Source: DASQEH01 sp963765725 (GTDB lineage Bacteria; Actinomycetota; Actinomycetes; Propionibacteriales; Nocardioidaceae). Taken from it: a stretch of DNA of 64,000 nt. Location: NCBI GenBank assembly GCA_963765725.1, contig CAVXXI010000003.1:496001-560000 (forward strand), in the 5' to 3' direction. The position numbers were made by a program, and so were the translations under genes. The notes beneath the pieces are model-generated. The model was not told the origin of the DNA. It saw only the letters and a program-made list of their open reading frames with translations, and did no database searches. Positions 35,348-44,141 of the stretch are shown here, piece after piece; position 1 is the stretch's first letter; the number at the start of each line of letters is the position of its first letter.

Positions 35348-36352
35348 GTGAAGCATCCAGGTCTGGTCCTCGCCGCTGCTACGGGCGTCATCTTCGCCAT
35401 GTCGGGCTCCGCATCGCCGGGTGCTTTGAGCGCGGCTCCGCCAGGGAACGCGACCACCGCGGCCCGGCCACATTGTTTCGGCAAGGTCGCCACGATCGTC
35501 GGCACCAAGGACGCGGACAGAATTCACGGAACGCCCGGCGCCGACGTGATCGCGGGTGGCGGCGGACGCGACCAGATCTTCGGCCGGGGCGGTGCCGACC
35601 TGATCTGCGACCGGAACACCGAGAGCGCGAGACTGCACGGCGGGTCGGGCGACGACCGCATCCTCGGATCAGGTGCGATGGCCGGTGGACCCGGCGACGA
35701 CTTGCTCACGAGCCCGCGGCGCGTGTCGCTCCCGGCCTTTCGCGGCGGCAGCGGCGACGACGTGTTGCACTCGCGGGCCGGGTTCGCCGCCTTCTTCTTC
35801 CCCGGCCCCGGCGACGACGTCGTCAAGGGTCGGCCTGGCGCGAAGTACAACATTCTCGAGCTCACGCACGCCCGGCGCGGCTCGGTGGTGGATCTCCGCC
35901 GCGGTACGGCCGATGGCCCGGGCCACGACACGTTGAGCGGCGTCAACGCCGTGTACGGCTCGAGGTACGACGACGTGCTCCGAGGCGATCGCCACACGAA
36001 CGAGCTGTTCGGATATGCGGGCGACGACGCGATAGTCGCGCGTGGGGGCAGCGATGCTGTCCTCGGCGGACCCGGCAACGACCGACTCGACGGCGGACCC
36101 GGTGGCGACCACCTCCTGGGAGAGGCAGGTAGCGACGTCCTCCTTGGCCGGAGCGGCAATGACACCCTGATCGAGGTCGGGCCCGATGCCAACCTCGTGC
36201 TCGCCGGGGCCGGCCGCGACAGATGCTACGGGACCTACAAAGTTCCGCCGAGCATCGAGCGCGGCTGCGAGCTGCACAAGCCCGCGCCGCTGGTCGTGTC
36301 CCGCCCGATGTCTCGGTCCGCGCTCCTCCAGCTGTACCGCAGCACCCGCTGA
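35348..36352 (+). CDS. Secreted RTX-like calcium-binding repeat protein
   Basis: This 334-residue protein has a signal peptide (HPGLVLAAATGVIFAMSGSASPGALSA). It then carries nonapeptide GGxGxDxux repeats in two groups: about residues 60-120 (GADVIAGGGGRDQIFGRGG, SGDDRILGSG) and about 205-270 (GDDAIVARGGSDAVLGGPG, NDRLDGGPGGDH). These fold as a calcium-binding beta-roll. No protease, lipase or adhesin domain accompanies them. Two Cys pairs suggest disulfides. The GTG follows AGGGAGTGTGCT. It lies between the opposed repeat arrays and the convergent M1 peptidase. Confidence 0.8.
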   Translation: MKHPGLVLAAATGVIFAMSGSASPGALSAAPPGNATTAARPHCFGKVATIVGTKDADRIHGTPGADVIAGGGGRDQIFGRGGADLICDRNTESARLHGGSGDDRILGSGAMAGGPGDDLLTSPRRVSLPAFRGGSGDDVLHSRAGFAAFFFPGPGDDVVKGRPGAKYNILELTHARRGSVVDLRRGTADGPGHDTLSGVNAVYGSRYDDVLRGDRHTNELFGYAGDDAIVARGGSDAVLGGPGNDRLDGGPGGDHLLGEAGSDVLLGRSGNDTLIEVGPDANLVLAGAGRDRCYGTYKVPPSIERGCELHKPAPLVVSRPMSRSALLQLYRSTR

Positions 36353-36363
36353 CAGCGGCGCGG

Positions 36364-36391
36364 GCCGGCGCCGGTACCGAGCGCCGCCGGC
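36364..36391. terminator. Candidate bidirectional hairpin between convergent genes
   Basis: GCCGGCGC and GCGCCGCCGGC can pair around the loop CGGTACCGA with a small bulge. It fills the gap between the stops of the RTX-like and M1 peptidase genes. There is no U-tract, as is usual in this GC range. Confidence 0.4.
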
Positions 36392-36392
36392 G

Positions 36393-37823
36393 TCAGTAGC
36401 CGGCCGGCTTCGCCCCGACGTCGAGCCACACATGGAACAAGTGGCGGAGCCCCCGCCCCGATACCCGCTCGGCCAGCGACTCGAAGTCGGCCGTCGTGGC
36501 GTTGCCGTACGCGTGGAGGGCCGGCCAACGCTTCAGCAGCCTGAAGAAGTCGTGACTCCCGATCCGCATCCGCAGCGCCTGCAGTGCCATCGCTCCTCGG
36601 GTGTAGACGGCATCGCCGAACAGGTTCGCAGGGTCGCCGGGCCGCGTCACCGGGATGTCCCAGAACGGGTCGGACCGACCGTGCTCCCGGTACAGCCGCA
36701 CGAAGAGTCGGTGCGGGTAGCCGGGGTCGCTGCGCGCCTTCCAGAGCTGTTCGGCGTAGGTCGCGAAACCTTCGTTGAGCCAGATGTCGCTCCAGTCCCT
36801 CGGGGTCACGGAGTCGCCGTACCACTGGTGCGCCAGCTCGTGGACGAGCGTCGCGGTGTCGGGTACGAAGTCGAACACCGGCCGCGTCTGCACCTCCAGG
36901 GCGTAGTCGACCGGCACGTTGTCGACCACGATCCCGGCCGACGAGAAGGGGTACGGCCCGAACAGCCGCTGCCAGTACGAGAGCACCTTGGGTACCCGCA
37001 GCGCGGCCGACCGGCCGCCGAGGCTCGGGTCGAGGTAGGACACGACCGGTACGCCGTTCGCAGTGCGGCCCCTGACGACGTGGTACGTGCCGATGGACAC
37101 GCTCGCCAGGTACGTCGCCATCGGGTGGCGCTCGTGCCAGGTCCAGGTGGCGGTCGTGCCGTGCGCGACCCGGCTGCGCAGGTGACCGTTGGACTCGACC
37201 GTCAGCGCCTTGGGCGCCGTGGCCGAGATCGTGTAGGTCGCCTTGTCCCTGATCGTGTCGTTGTCCGGGAACCACGTCATGGCGCCGATCGGCTCGGAGA
37301 GGACGGTGGCGCCGTCACCCGTGGCGATCCAGCCGTCCTTCGACCCGTCCGGGTCGAGCAGGTAGTGAGGCGTGCCGCCGTACCGGACCACCGTGGTGAA
37401 CCAGCTCCCGTCGCGGACCGGTACGACCGGCGTGACCGTGAGCTCGGTACCTCTCCGTCCGAACGACGCGGCACGACCGTCGACCTCGACGGAGTGCACG
37501 CGCAGGCCGTCGAGGTCGAGGTTGAACGCTGAGAGGGACTTGCCCGCGCGGGCCCGGACCGTTGTCCGCGCGGTGATGTGCCCGGAAGGGTGCCAGGTCA
37601 AGGCGATGCCGTAGTGCCCGACGTTGTAGCCCCCGTTGCCCTGGTGGGGGAACAGCGAGTCTCCGGAGTTCGGAGAGCCCGGCGTCGGCCTGGCGGCCAG
37701 GCTCGGTGCCGTACTGGCATCACGGGTACTGGTCGGCGTAGCGCCGGCGGGTACGGCGAGGCTGATGATGACGGCTCCAACAGCGGCCGTAGTCACGAGA
37801 TGTCGCGGGTGTCGGGTCAGCAT
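36393..37823 (-). CDS. Secreted M1 family aminopeptidase
   Basis: This 476-residue zinc aminopeptidase carries a signal peptide (LVTTAAVGAVIISLAVPAGA). The catalytic motif HELAHQWYGD with the third ligand in WLNEGFATYAEQL (HExxHx18E) is intact near residues 315-340. DYALEVQTRP takes the place of the GAMEN exopeptidase loop. The protein is shorter than 850-residue PepN and lacks its C-terminal helical domain, as in the small secreted actinomycete M1 enzymes. The ATG follows GGGGGGAACCAC. Expected to trim extracellular peptides. Confidence 0.9.
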   Translation of the reverse strand: MLTRHPRHLVTTAAVGAVIISLAVPAGATPTSTRDASTAPSLAARPTPGSPNSGDSLFPHQGNGGYNVGHYGIALTWHPSGHITARTTVRARAGKSLSAFNLDLDGLRVHSVEVDGRAASFGRRGTELTVTPVVPVRDGSWFTTVVRYGGTPHYLLDPDGSKDGWIATGDGATVLSEPIGAMTWFPDNDTIRDKATYTISATAPKALTVESNGHLRSRVAHGTTATWTWHERHPMATYLASVSIGTYHVVRGRTANGVPVVSYLDPSLGGRSAALRVPKVLSYWQRLFGPYPFSSAGIVVDNVPVDYALEVQTRPVFDFVPDTATLVHELAHQWYGDSVTPRDWSDIWLNEGFATYAEQLWKARSDPGYPHRLFVRLYREHGRSDPFWDIPVTRPGDPANLFGDAVYTRGAMALQALRMRIGSHDFFRLLKRWPALHAYGNATTADFESLAERVSGRGLRHLFHVWLDVGAKPAGY

Positions 37824-37936
37824 GTGGTTCCCCCCAGGGCGCGCTGGGCGCCGTTCGTCTCGATCTTCGCACGTCTTTGCCAGACACCCCTGCCCGAACG
37901 TGCCAACGCGGGCCGCTATGACATAGGTTCAGCCGC

Positions 37937-39065
37937 GTGAGGGTCGCGATTGTGGCGGAGACGTGGGAGGCCGAGGCGCGTGTCGCGATGGTGCCTGGAC
38001 TCGTCTCTGGCCTGACGTCGCTCGGGTACGACGTGGCGGTCGAGCCGGGCGCCGGGCGGGCGGCCCTGCATGCCGACGACGAGTACGCAGCCGCCGGTGC
38101 CGAGGTCGACCCGGCGGCGTTGTCGGACGCCGGGATGGTGCTGTCGGTACAACCGCTCACCAGCCGGCAGCTTCGCCAGCTCGCTCCCGGCACGGCCACG
38201 TTCTCGTTCCTCCCGCTGCTGTCGGCCGGCGATGCGGTGGCTCGAGCGGCGCGACCTGCACATCACGTCGTTCGCCATGGAGCTGGTTCCACGCATCTCT
38301 CGGGCGCAGTCCATGGACGCGCTCAGCTCGCAGGCGCTGGTCTCCGGCTATCGCGGGGCCATCGTCGCTGCGCAACGACTACGCCGGTTCTTCCCGCTGA
38401 ACATGACGGCCGCCGGAACCGTCCCACCCGCAGAGGTCGTGGTACTCGGCGCGGGCGTCGCCGGTCTGCAGGCCATCGCCACGGCCAAGCGCCTGGGGGC
38501 GGTCGTCAAGGCGTACGACGTGCGCGCGGCCGCGGCCGAGGAGATCCGCTCGATGGGGGCCGTGGCCATCGAGCTCGAGCTCGAGACGCTGGAGGGAGCC
38601 GGCGGCTACGCGCGGGAGATGACGGAGGACCGGGCGGCCCGGCAGCGGGAGCTCCTCACCCCGTACATCGCGGCCGCCGACGCCCTCATCACGACAGCCG
38701 CGGTGCCGGGTCGCGTCGCCCCGACACTGGTGACGACGGAGATGGTGGAGCAGATGAAGCCCGGCTCCGTCGTCGTCGACCTCGCCGCCGAGTCCGGCGG
38801 GAACGTCGAGGGCACGGTGGCCGGCAGCGTCGTCACGATCGGCGCCGCGCAGGTGTGGGGAGCGCTCAACGTACCCAGCCAGATGCCCGGCCCCGCGAGC
38901 CGGCTGTACGCGCAGAACCTGCTCAACATCGTGACGCTGATGACGGGCGACGACGGGTTTGCGCCCGACTTCGACGACGAGATCGTCCGGGGGACCTGCG
39001 TGACCCATGGCGGCGCGATCACCCACGAGCCGACCCGCAAGCAGCTGGAGGATCCCGATGAGTGA
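37937..39065 (+). CDS. pntA: Proton-translocating NAD(P) transhydrogenase subunit alpha, one frameshift
   Basis: With one correction this is the 375-residue NAD(H)-binding domain I subunit, which passes hydride between NADH and NADP+ with the pntB product. Segments seen are AIVAETWEAEARVAMVP, LHITSFAMELVPRISRAQSMDALSSQA (written in parts), VVVLGAGVAGLQAIATAKRLG (Rossmann motif) and VYDVR-type KAYDVRAAAAEE. The frame breaks near 38245-38255, just before RDLHITSFAM; length 3n+1 agrees with one extra base. The GTG has no obvious ribosome binding site. Its stop overlaps the start of the next gene (ATGAGTGA). Confidence 0.85.
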
Positions 39066-40743
39066 ACCGGTCGTCTGGCTCACGATCTTCGTGTTGAGCG
39101 TCTTCGTCGGCATCGAGGTGATCTCGAAGGTGTCGTCGACGCTTCACACGCCGCTGATGTCGGGAGCGAACGCGATCCACGGCGTCATCCTGCTCGGCGC
39201 CGTACTCGTCACGGGGAGCACGGACTCGAACGTCGCTCTCGGGGTCGGGCTGGTGGCCATCGTGCTGGCCACGGTCAACATGGTCGGTGGGTTCGTCGTC
39301 ACCGACCGGATGCTGCAGATGTTCACGCGGCCGCCGGCGCCAGGAGCCGCCTCGATGACTCCGACGTGGGCGCAGCTCGCCTATCTGGCGGCCGCGGTCT
39401 GCTTCATCGTCGCGCTGAAAGGGCTCTCGTCCCCGCGTACCGCCCGCAACGGCAACCTGGTCGGCGCGTTCGGGGCCGTACTGGCGTGTGGCACGGTCTT
39501 CTTCGCCGAGGACCTGCACCACGTCGTCGCGATCGTCATCGCCATCGCCGTGGGCGCCGTCTTCGGCGTGATCGGCGCGCAGCGGGTCCAGATGACGCAG
39601 ATGCCGCAGCTCGTGGCGCTCTTCAACGGCGTCGGTGGTGCGGCCGCGGCCCTGGTCGCCCTGCTCGAGCTCCGCTCGGTGGTCGCCGCGTCGGGTCCGG
39701 TCGACGTACCAGCCTTCGACCTGGCCGCCACCGCCTTCACGATCGTCATCGGCGCCATCAGCTTCTCGGGCTCGCTCGTGACATTCGCGAAGCTGCAGGA
39801 GCTGATGACGACTCGACCGGTGATCTTTCCCGGCCTGCCCGTCGCGTTCGGTGCCGGCCTGATCGCGGCGGTGGCGCTCGGCGTGCTGCTCGTCGCGCAG
39901 CCGCAGGTCTGGGTCGGCGTCGTGCTCGGGCTCGTCGGGCTCGTCATCGGCGTCCTGCTCGTACTTCCCGTCGGCGGAGCGGACGTCCCCATCGTCATCT
40001 CGCTGCTCAACGCGTTCACGGGCCTGTCGGTCGCGGCCGGCGGGTACGTGCTCGGAAACACCGTGCTGCTGGTCGCCGGCACGCTCGTCGGCGCCTCCGG
40101 AACCCTGCTCACCAAGCTGATGGCAGCCGCCATGGGCAGGTCGCTGCTCAACACGCTCTTCGGTGCGCTCAAGGGCGGCTCGACGCTCGGCGCGGGCGAG
40201 ATCTCGGACCGGCCGGTCCGCTCCGCGAACGCGAGCGACGTGGCGATCCTGCTCGGGTACGCCCAGCGCGTCATCATCGTCCCCGGGTACGGCCTGGCGG
40301 TCGCTCAGGCCCAGCACACGCTGCGGGAGCTGGTGGACGTGCTCGGTGCGAAGGGCATCGACGTCGACTACGCCATCCACCCGGTCGCCGGGCGGATGCC
40401 GGGGCACATGAACGTACTGCTGGCTGAGGCGCAGGTGCCGTACGAGCAGCTGAAGGAGATGGCCGAGATCAACGGCGACTTCAAGCAGACCGATGTCGTG
40501 CTGGTCGTCGGCGCCAACGACGTGGTCAACCCCGCGGCGAAGACGACGCCGGGTGCGCCGATCTACGGCATGCCGATCCTGAACGCCGACCAGGCCAGGC
40601 AGATCGTCTTCATGAAGCGCTCGATGCGTCCGGGCTTCGCGGGGATCGAGAACGAGCTCCTCTTCGACCCGAAGACGACGCTGTTGTTCGGGGACGCCAA
40701 GGACTCCATGAGCAAGCTGCTCGCCGCCGTCAAGGCCCTCTGA
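39058..40743 (+). CDS. pntB: Transhydrogenase membrane subunit: alpha-2 and beta parts in one frame
   Basis: This 561-residue frame joins two parts normally encoded separately. Residues 1-99 match PntAB, the alpha membrane part (LTIFVLSVFVGIEVISKV, TPLMSGANAIHG). Residues 100-561 match a full PntB: eight or nine helices, then domain III with VIIVPGYGLAVAQAQH, HPVAGRMPGHMNVLLAEA and GANDVVNPAA that bind NADP(H). At the joint an ATG at 39355 has AGGAG 8 nt upstream and would give a 462-residue PntB. The fusion could be real, or produced by an indel that hid a stop. The complex couples hydride transfer to proton flow. Confidence 0.88.
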   Translation: MSEPVVWLTIFVLSVFVGIEVISKVSSTLHTPLMSGANAIHGVILLGAVLVTGSTDSNVALGVGLVAIVLATVNMVGGFVVTDRMLQMFTRPPAPGAASMTPTWAQLAYLAAAVCFIVALKGLSSPRTARNGNLVGAFGAVLACGTVFFAEDLHHVVAIVIAIAVGAVFGVIGAQRVQMTQMPQLVALFNGVGGAAAALVALLELRSVVAASGPVDVPAFDLAATAFTIVIGAISFSGSLVTFAKLQELMTTRPVIFPGLPVAFGAGLIAAVALGVLLVAQPQVWVGVVLGLVGLVIGVLLVLPVGGADVPIVISLLNAFTGLSVAAGGYVLGNTVLLVAGTLVGASGTLLTKLMAAAMGRSLLNTLFGALKGGSTLGAGEISDRPVRSANASDVAILLGYAQRVIIVPGYGLAVAQAQHTLRELVDVLGAKGIDVDYAIHPVAGRMPGHMNVLLAEAQVPYEQLKEMAEINGDFKQTDVVLVVGANDVVNPAAKTTPGAPIYGMPILNADQARQIVFMKRSMRPGFAGIENELLFDPKTTLLFGDAKDSMSKLLAAVKAL

Positions 40744-40828
40744 CTCGAGGTATCCGGCGGGGCGCCTGCGATGAGTTTCAGGTCGGCCGACGGTCGGTCC
40801 CTAGTGAGATCACCTGAAGGAGACGAGC

Positions 40829-41614
40829 ATGACCGCTACGCCGTCGGTCGTCGACCGAGAGACATGGCAGGATCAGATCGAGGCGCTCCGGGAGCGGGAG
40901 AAGGCGCACACCCGGGAGGGCGACGCGATCGCGGCAGCTCGGCGAAGACTGCCGATGGTCGAGGTCGACCCGACCACGCCACTCTTGGGACCAGCCGGCG
41001 AGGTTCCCCTGATCGACACCTTCGAGGGGCGTACGCAGCTCTTCGCGTCGTACATGATGTGGTACGAGGGTGCATCGGCCGCGGCACAGTGCGAAGGCTG
41101 TACGAAGGACAACTCCCAAGTGCGCGAGCTGTCGTTCCTGCACTCGCGCAGCGTGACGTTCGCGGTCTTCTGCCAGGGAGGGTTCGCGCAGGGCGACAAG
41201 TACCGCGAGTTCGTGGGCTGGGAGATGCCGTTCTACTCGGTTCCCGCGACGTCGCTCGACGCGCTCATCGCAGGGCGGCACTTCGGCATGAACGTGTGCT
41301 ACCTGCGCGACGCTGACCGGGTCTTCGAGACCTACTGGACCACCGGCCGCGGGAACGAGACGATGGGTAGCTCGTACGCGATGCTCGACCAGACCGTGTA
41401 CGGGCGCCAGGAGCCCTGGGAGGACTCCCCGGAGGGCTGGCCGCGGCCGTACCCGGGCACGTACAGCGAGCAGATGCGCACCGATGAGCAGGGCCGGTCC
41501 GTCCGCCGTCCGGGCGGTCGCCCGATCTCGCACTGGCCGCGCCTGGCCGCCGGCCACACCGACGACCTCGGCCCTGCCGCAGCCGTCGCGGCAGACACCT
41601 CGCCGCGCGACTAG
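40829..41614 (+). CDS. DUF899 family thioredoxin-like protein
   Basis: This 261-residue protein has the DUF899 pattern: RRRLPMVEVD, a thioredoxin-like core with ASYMMWYEG, and SVTFAVFC. CEGCTKD stands at the usual redox position. In the last third, GNETMGSSYAMLDQTVYGRQE is typical of the family. Function is not established; a role in thiol or oxidative chemistry is suggested only by the fold. The ATG follows TGAAGGAGACGAGC. It is alone between pntB and the convergent upp gene, from which it is separated by a palindromic repeat. Confidence 0.8.
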   Translation: MTATPSVVDRETWQDQIEALREREKAHTREGDAIAAARRRLPMVEVDPTTPLLGPAGEVPLIDTFEGRTQLFASYMMWYEGASAAAQCEGCTKDNSQVRELSFLHSRSVTFAVFCQGGFAQGDKYREFVGWEMPFYSVPATSLDALIAGRHFGMNVCYLRDADRVFETYWTTGRGNETMGSSYAMLDQTVYGRQEPWEDSPEGWPRPYPGTYSEQMRTDEQGRSVRRPGGRPISHWPRLAAGHTDDLGPAAAVAADTSPRD

Positions 41615-41642
41615 CCCCGGTTTTCTCGGGGACCAGTACCGG

Positions 41643-41708
41643 CGTCGAGACGTCGATCGGTGTCCGACACGCCGGCAGAACCGGGCCGTGGGTGACGTCT
41701 CGGCGGAA
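41643..41708 (-). repeat. Palindromic dispersed repeat, copy 2
   Basis: This is the inverted counterpart of the element at 26232-26295, differing at about four positions. One terminal arm reads TGACGTCTCGGCG at 41693-41705. The other arm, GAGACGTC near 41646-41653, has lost perfect pairing. It fills the 99-bp gap between the convergent DUF899 and upp genes and could act as a two-way terminator. Confidence 0.85.
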
Positions 41709-41713
41709 GGGGG

Positions 41714-42361
41714 TCAGCCGGTGCCGGTGACGCCGTACAGGCGGTCGCCGGCGTCACCGAGGCCGGGGACGATGTACCCCTTCTCGTTGAGCTTCTCGTC
41801 CATGGCCGCCGTGACGACCGTGACGGGGATGCCGAGGCCGTCGAGCTCGCGCTCAAGGCGGGCACAGCCCTCGGGGGCGGCCAGCAGGCAGATGGCCGTG
41901 ATGTGGTCGGCGCCGCGGTTGACCAGGAACCGGATCGCGGCCGACAGCGTGCCGCCGGTCGCGAGCATGGGGTCGAGCACGTAGCACTGCCGCCCGGACA
42001 GGTCGTCGGGAAGTCGCTCGGCGTACGTCGAGGCGCGCAGCGTGTCCTCGTCGCGGATCATCCCGAGGAAGCCGACCTCGGCGGTCGGGAGCAGTCGCAC
42101 CATCCCTTCGAGCATCCCCAGGCCCGCGCGCAGGATCGGGACGACGAGCGGCTTCGGAGAGGCCAGCGTGACACCCTCCGCGGGCGCGACCGGCGTCGTG
42201 ATCGAGACCTTGCGCGTGCGTACCTCCCGGGTGGCCTCGTACGCGAGCAGCGTGACCAGCTCCTCGGCGAGCCGGCGGAATGTCACGGAGTCGGTGTGCT
42301 CGTCGCGGAGCACCGTCAGCTTGTGGGCGACGAGCGGGTGGTCGATCACGTTGGTCTGCAT
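41714..42361 (-). CDS. upp: Uracil phosphoribosyltransferase
   Basis: This 215-residue pyrimidine salvage enzyme makes UMP from uracil and PRPP in the cytoplasm. The PRPP loop YVLDPMLATGGTLSAAI, the N-terminal HPLVAHKLTVLRDEHTDS, PILRAGLGMLEGM and the C-terminal uracil site KGYIVPGLGDAGDRLYG are all present. The ATG at 42361 is chosen because MQTNVIDHPLVAHKL is the usual start of the family; the frame extends 18 codons upstream without family similarity. It is divergent from the tadA-associated gene. Confidence 0.94.
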   Translation of the reverse strand: MQTNVIDHPLVAHKLTVLRDEHTDSVTFRRLAEELVTLLAYEATREVRTRKVSITTPVAPAEGVTLASPKPLVVPILRAGLGMLEGMVRLLPTAEVGFLGMIRDEDTLRASTYAERLPDDLSGRQCYVLDPMLATGGTLSAAIRFLVNRGADHITAICLLAAPEGCARLERELDGLGIPVTVVTAAMDEKLNEKGYIVPGLGDAGDRLYGVTGTG

Positions 42362-42456
42362 GAGGCCCCAACCTAGGGGATGAGCCGGAGCGCGCATAGG
42401 TCGCAGGCCGATCACTGAGGGTCGCGGTTGACCTGCGAATCTGTCAGGATCACCTC

Positions 42457-42957
42457 ATGAGCGCGTTGGATGCCGAGTCGACCGCGGCCATCGACTTCGC
42501 GGTCGCTGCCCACCGCGAAGAGGGCGAGTGGGGCGTCTCCGCTCTCGCGCCCGATGCCGCGACGGCGCTCGACGTCCTGGTTCGCACGCTGGCCTCACTC
42601 CCGTCCGAGGTCGGCACGATCGGCATGGTCAGCGTCGACGAGGACTTCTTCCTGCTTGCGCGGGTGTCCGGCACGCACGTACGGCTGCTGCTGTCGGACG
42701 TCAACGCAGCCACCGAGTCACCCTTGGCGCGAGCCGTCGTCGAGCACCTCGCGCTGCCGCCCCCTGACGACGACGACGACCAGATGCAGCCCGCCGGGGA
42801 CCTCAGCATCCTTGCCGACCTCGGCCTGTCGGCGATGGAGCTCGGCGCGATGTGTGACGACGGCGAGCTGTACCCCGACGAGCTGCTCGGCGACATCGCG
42901 GCGCGGCTGGGCTTCGGTGTCGCCTTCGAGGAGCTCGTCGACACGGTGCTGGCGTAG
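42457..42957 (+). CDS. tRNA adenosine deaminase-associated protein
   Basis: This 166-residue acidic protein is a recognised actinobacterial family always found directly before tadA. Here its stop is immediately followed by the tadA start. It contains SVDEDFFLLARVSGTHVRLLLSDVNAA and an Asp-rich loop (PPPDDDDDQMQ), then ELYPDELLGDIAARLGF. No catalytic residues are apparent. It may help TadA fold or bind tRNA; that role is inferred from gene order alone. Confidence 0.85.
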   Translation: MSALDAESTAAIDFAVAAHREEGEWGVSALAPDAATALDVLVRTLASLPSEVGTIGMVSVDEDFFLLARVSGTHVRLLLSDVNAATESPLARAVVEHLALPPPDDDDDQMQPAGDLSILADLGLSAMELGAMCDDGELYPDELLGDIAARLGFGVAFEELVDTVLA

Positions 42958-43437
42958 ATGCCGCTGGCGGCGGCGCACCGGTACGACGCGGCCATGCGTC
43001 AGGCGATCGACGTGGCGCGGCGCGCCGACCAGTCGGAGGACGTACCGGTCGGGGCAGTGGTCCTCGATCCGGCGGGTGCGCTGCTCGGCAGCGGACACAA
43101 CGCCCGTGAGGAGCTCGGTGACCCGACTGCACACGCGGAGGTGATGGCTCTGCGCCAGGCCGCGGCCTCCCTTGGCCGCTGGCGGCTCGAGGGCTGCACG
43201 CTCGTGGTGACGCTGGAGCCGTGCACCATGTGCGCGGGAGCGGTCGTGCTCGCCCGGCTGTCGACGCTGGTCTTCGGGGCGTACGACCCGAAGGCCGGGG
43301 CGGTCGGGTCGCTGTGGGACGTCGTACGGGACCGGCGGGTGAACTCCCGTCCGGACGTCGTGGGCGGCGTACTGGAGGCCGAGACTGGCGACCTGCTGCG
43401 GCACTTCTTCGCCACCCACCGCCGAGGAGTCAGGTAG
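42958..43437 (+). CDS. tadA: tRNA-specific adenosine deaminase
   Basis: This 159-residue zinc deaminase converts A34 to inosine in tRNA-Arg(ACG). The zinc and catalytic motifs are THAEVMALRQA (HAE) and LEPCTMCAGAVV (PCxxC), with NAREELGDPT before them. The ATG directly abuts the stop of its partner gene. The last residues (HRRGVR) and the TAG stop lie inside the first unit of a repeat array (43419-43440), so the C-terminus has been shaped by the repeat. The tRNA-Ser gene downstream is not its substrate. Confidence 0.92.
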   Translation: MPLAAAHRYDAAMRQAIDVARRADQSEDVPVGAVVLDPAGALLGSGHNAREELGDPTAHAEVMALRQAAASLGRWRLEGCTLVVTLEPCTMCAGAVVLARLSTLVFGAYDPKAGAVGSLWDVVRDRRVNSRPDVVGGVLEAETGDLLRHFFATHRRGVR

Positions 43438-43578
43438 TTCCCGCCGAGGGGTCACTTGGTCCCGCCGAGGGGTCCTTGGTTCCCGCCGAGGGCCACGTCG
43501 TTCCGTCGCCCAGTCGCACGCGCGCCCCGTCGACGTGACTCCTCGGCGGGAAGAACCTGACTCCTCGGCGAGAGCTGT
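43419..43578. repeat. 21-22-bp repeat array overlapping the tadA stop, opposed halves
   Basis: Four units starting CCGCCGAGGGGTCACTTGGT run from 43419 to 43503. After about 30 bp of unrelated sequence, about two units in the opposite orientation follow (GACTCCTCGGCGGGAAGAAC) to 43578. The first unit covers the tadA stop. Same unit family as the arrays at 48717-48945 and 62813-62855. Confidence 0.88.
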
Positions 43579-43621
43579 ACCGAATTTCTGCTCATTCGGA
43601 CGCTCCGGTAGCCTTCTCCGC

Positions 43622-43708
43622 GGTGGCGTGTCCGAGCGGCCTAAGGAGCACGCCTCGAAAGCGTGTGTTGGCGCAAGTCAACCGTGGGTTCAAATCCCAC
43701 CGCCACCG
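43622..43708 (+). tRNA. tRNA-Ser (anticodon CGA)
   Basis: The acceptor arms GGTGGCG and CGCCACC pair exactly. The anticodon stem CACGC/GCGTG holds the loop CTCGAAA, giving anticodon CGA, which reads UCG serine codons. The long variable arm (TTGGCGCAAGTCAA) is typical of class II tRNA-Ser. The T-arm is GTGGGTTCAAATCCCAC. CCA is not encoded. Confidence 0.96.
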
Positions 43709-43728
43709 CCACTCGTCCCCCGCGAAAA

Positions 43729-43760
43729 CGCCTGCCATCCCGGTACGGGAATGGCAGGCG
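43729..43760. terminator. Stem-loop after tRNA-Ser
   Basis: CGCCTGCCATCCC and GGGAATGGCAGGCG pair around the loop GGTAC... with one bulged A, a strong hairpin 20 bp after the tRNA. It lies between the tRNA and the convergent gene at 43802, so it may stop transcription from both sides. Confidence 0.6.
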
Positions 43761-43801
43761 AGTTCAGCGGTCGAGCAGGGCCGCGGGCGCGGTGCGACGG
43801 G

Positions 43802-44141
43802 CTACGGCGGCCAGGTCGCGTCGGTGACCTCGCCTCCGAGGACCTCGACCGTCAGCCGTACGTCGTGCGTTCCCTTCTCGCACAGCTCGTAGCGCCCCGC
43901 GACGAGCTCGGGGAACACGAGCGAGGCGACGTACGTGTCGCGTACCGGCCGGTTGACCACAGCGACGTGCGGATGATGGTGCGCCTCGTGATGCTGCGAC
44001 GTGGGCCGGATCTCGACCTCGGTGCCTTCCATCGCCGCCGGCATCGTGACGATCAGCGCGCCGATGTCGCCCCCGATGTCGAGGAGCACAGCGCCCTGCC
44101 CGGCATGGGGGTTCTCCTGTCGGACGGTGTAGGCCGGTCAT
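43802..44141 (-). CDS. Small hypothetical protein coupled to the DUF4331 gene, one frameshift
   Basis: With one extra base removed just after the start (ATGACCGGCC should read ATGACCGCC), the product is 112 residues: MTAYTVRQENPHAGQG, then VLLDIGGDIGALIVTMP, GTEVEIRP and a C-terminal beta-rich half. Length 3n+1 fits. It probably forms a small beta-sandwich and has no membrane segment. His-rich QHHEAHHHPHVAVV could bind metal. The ATG overlaps the stop of the DUF4331 gene (ATGA), so the two are translationally coupled. Function unknown. Confidence 0.65.
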
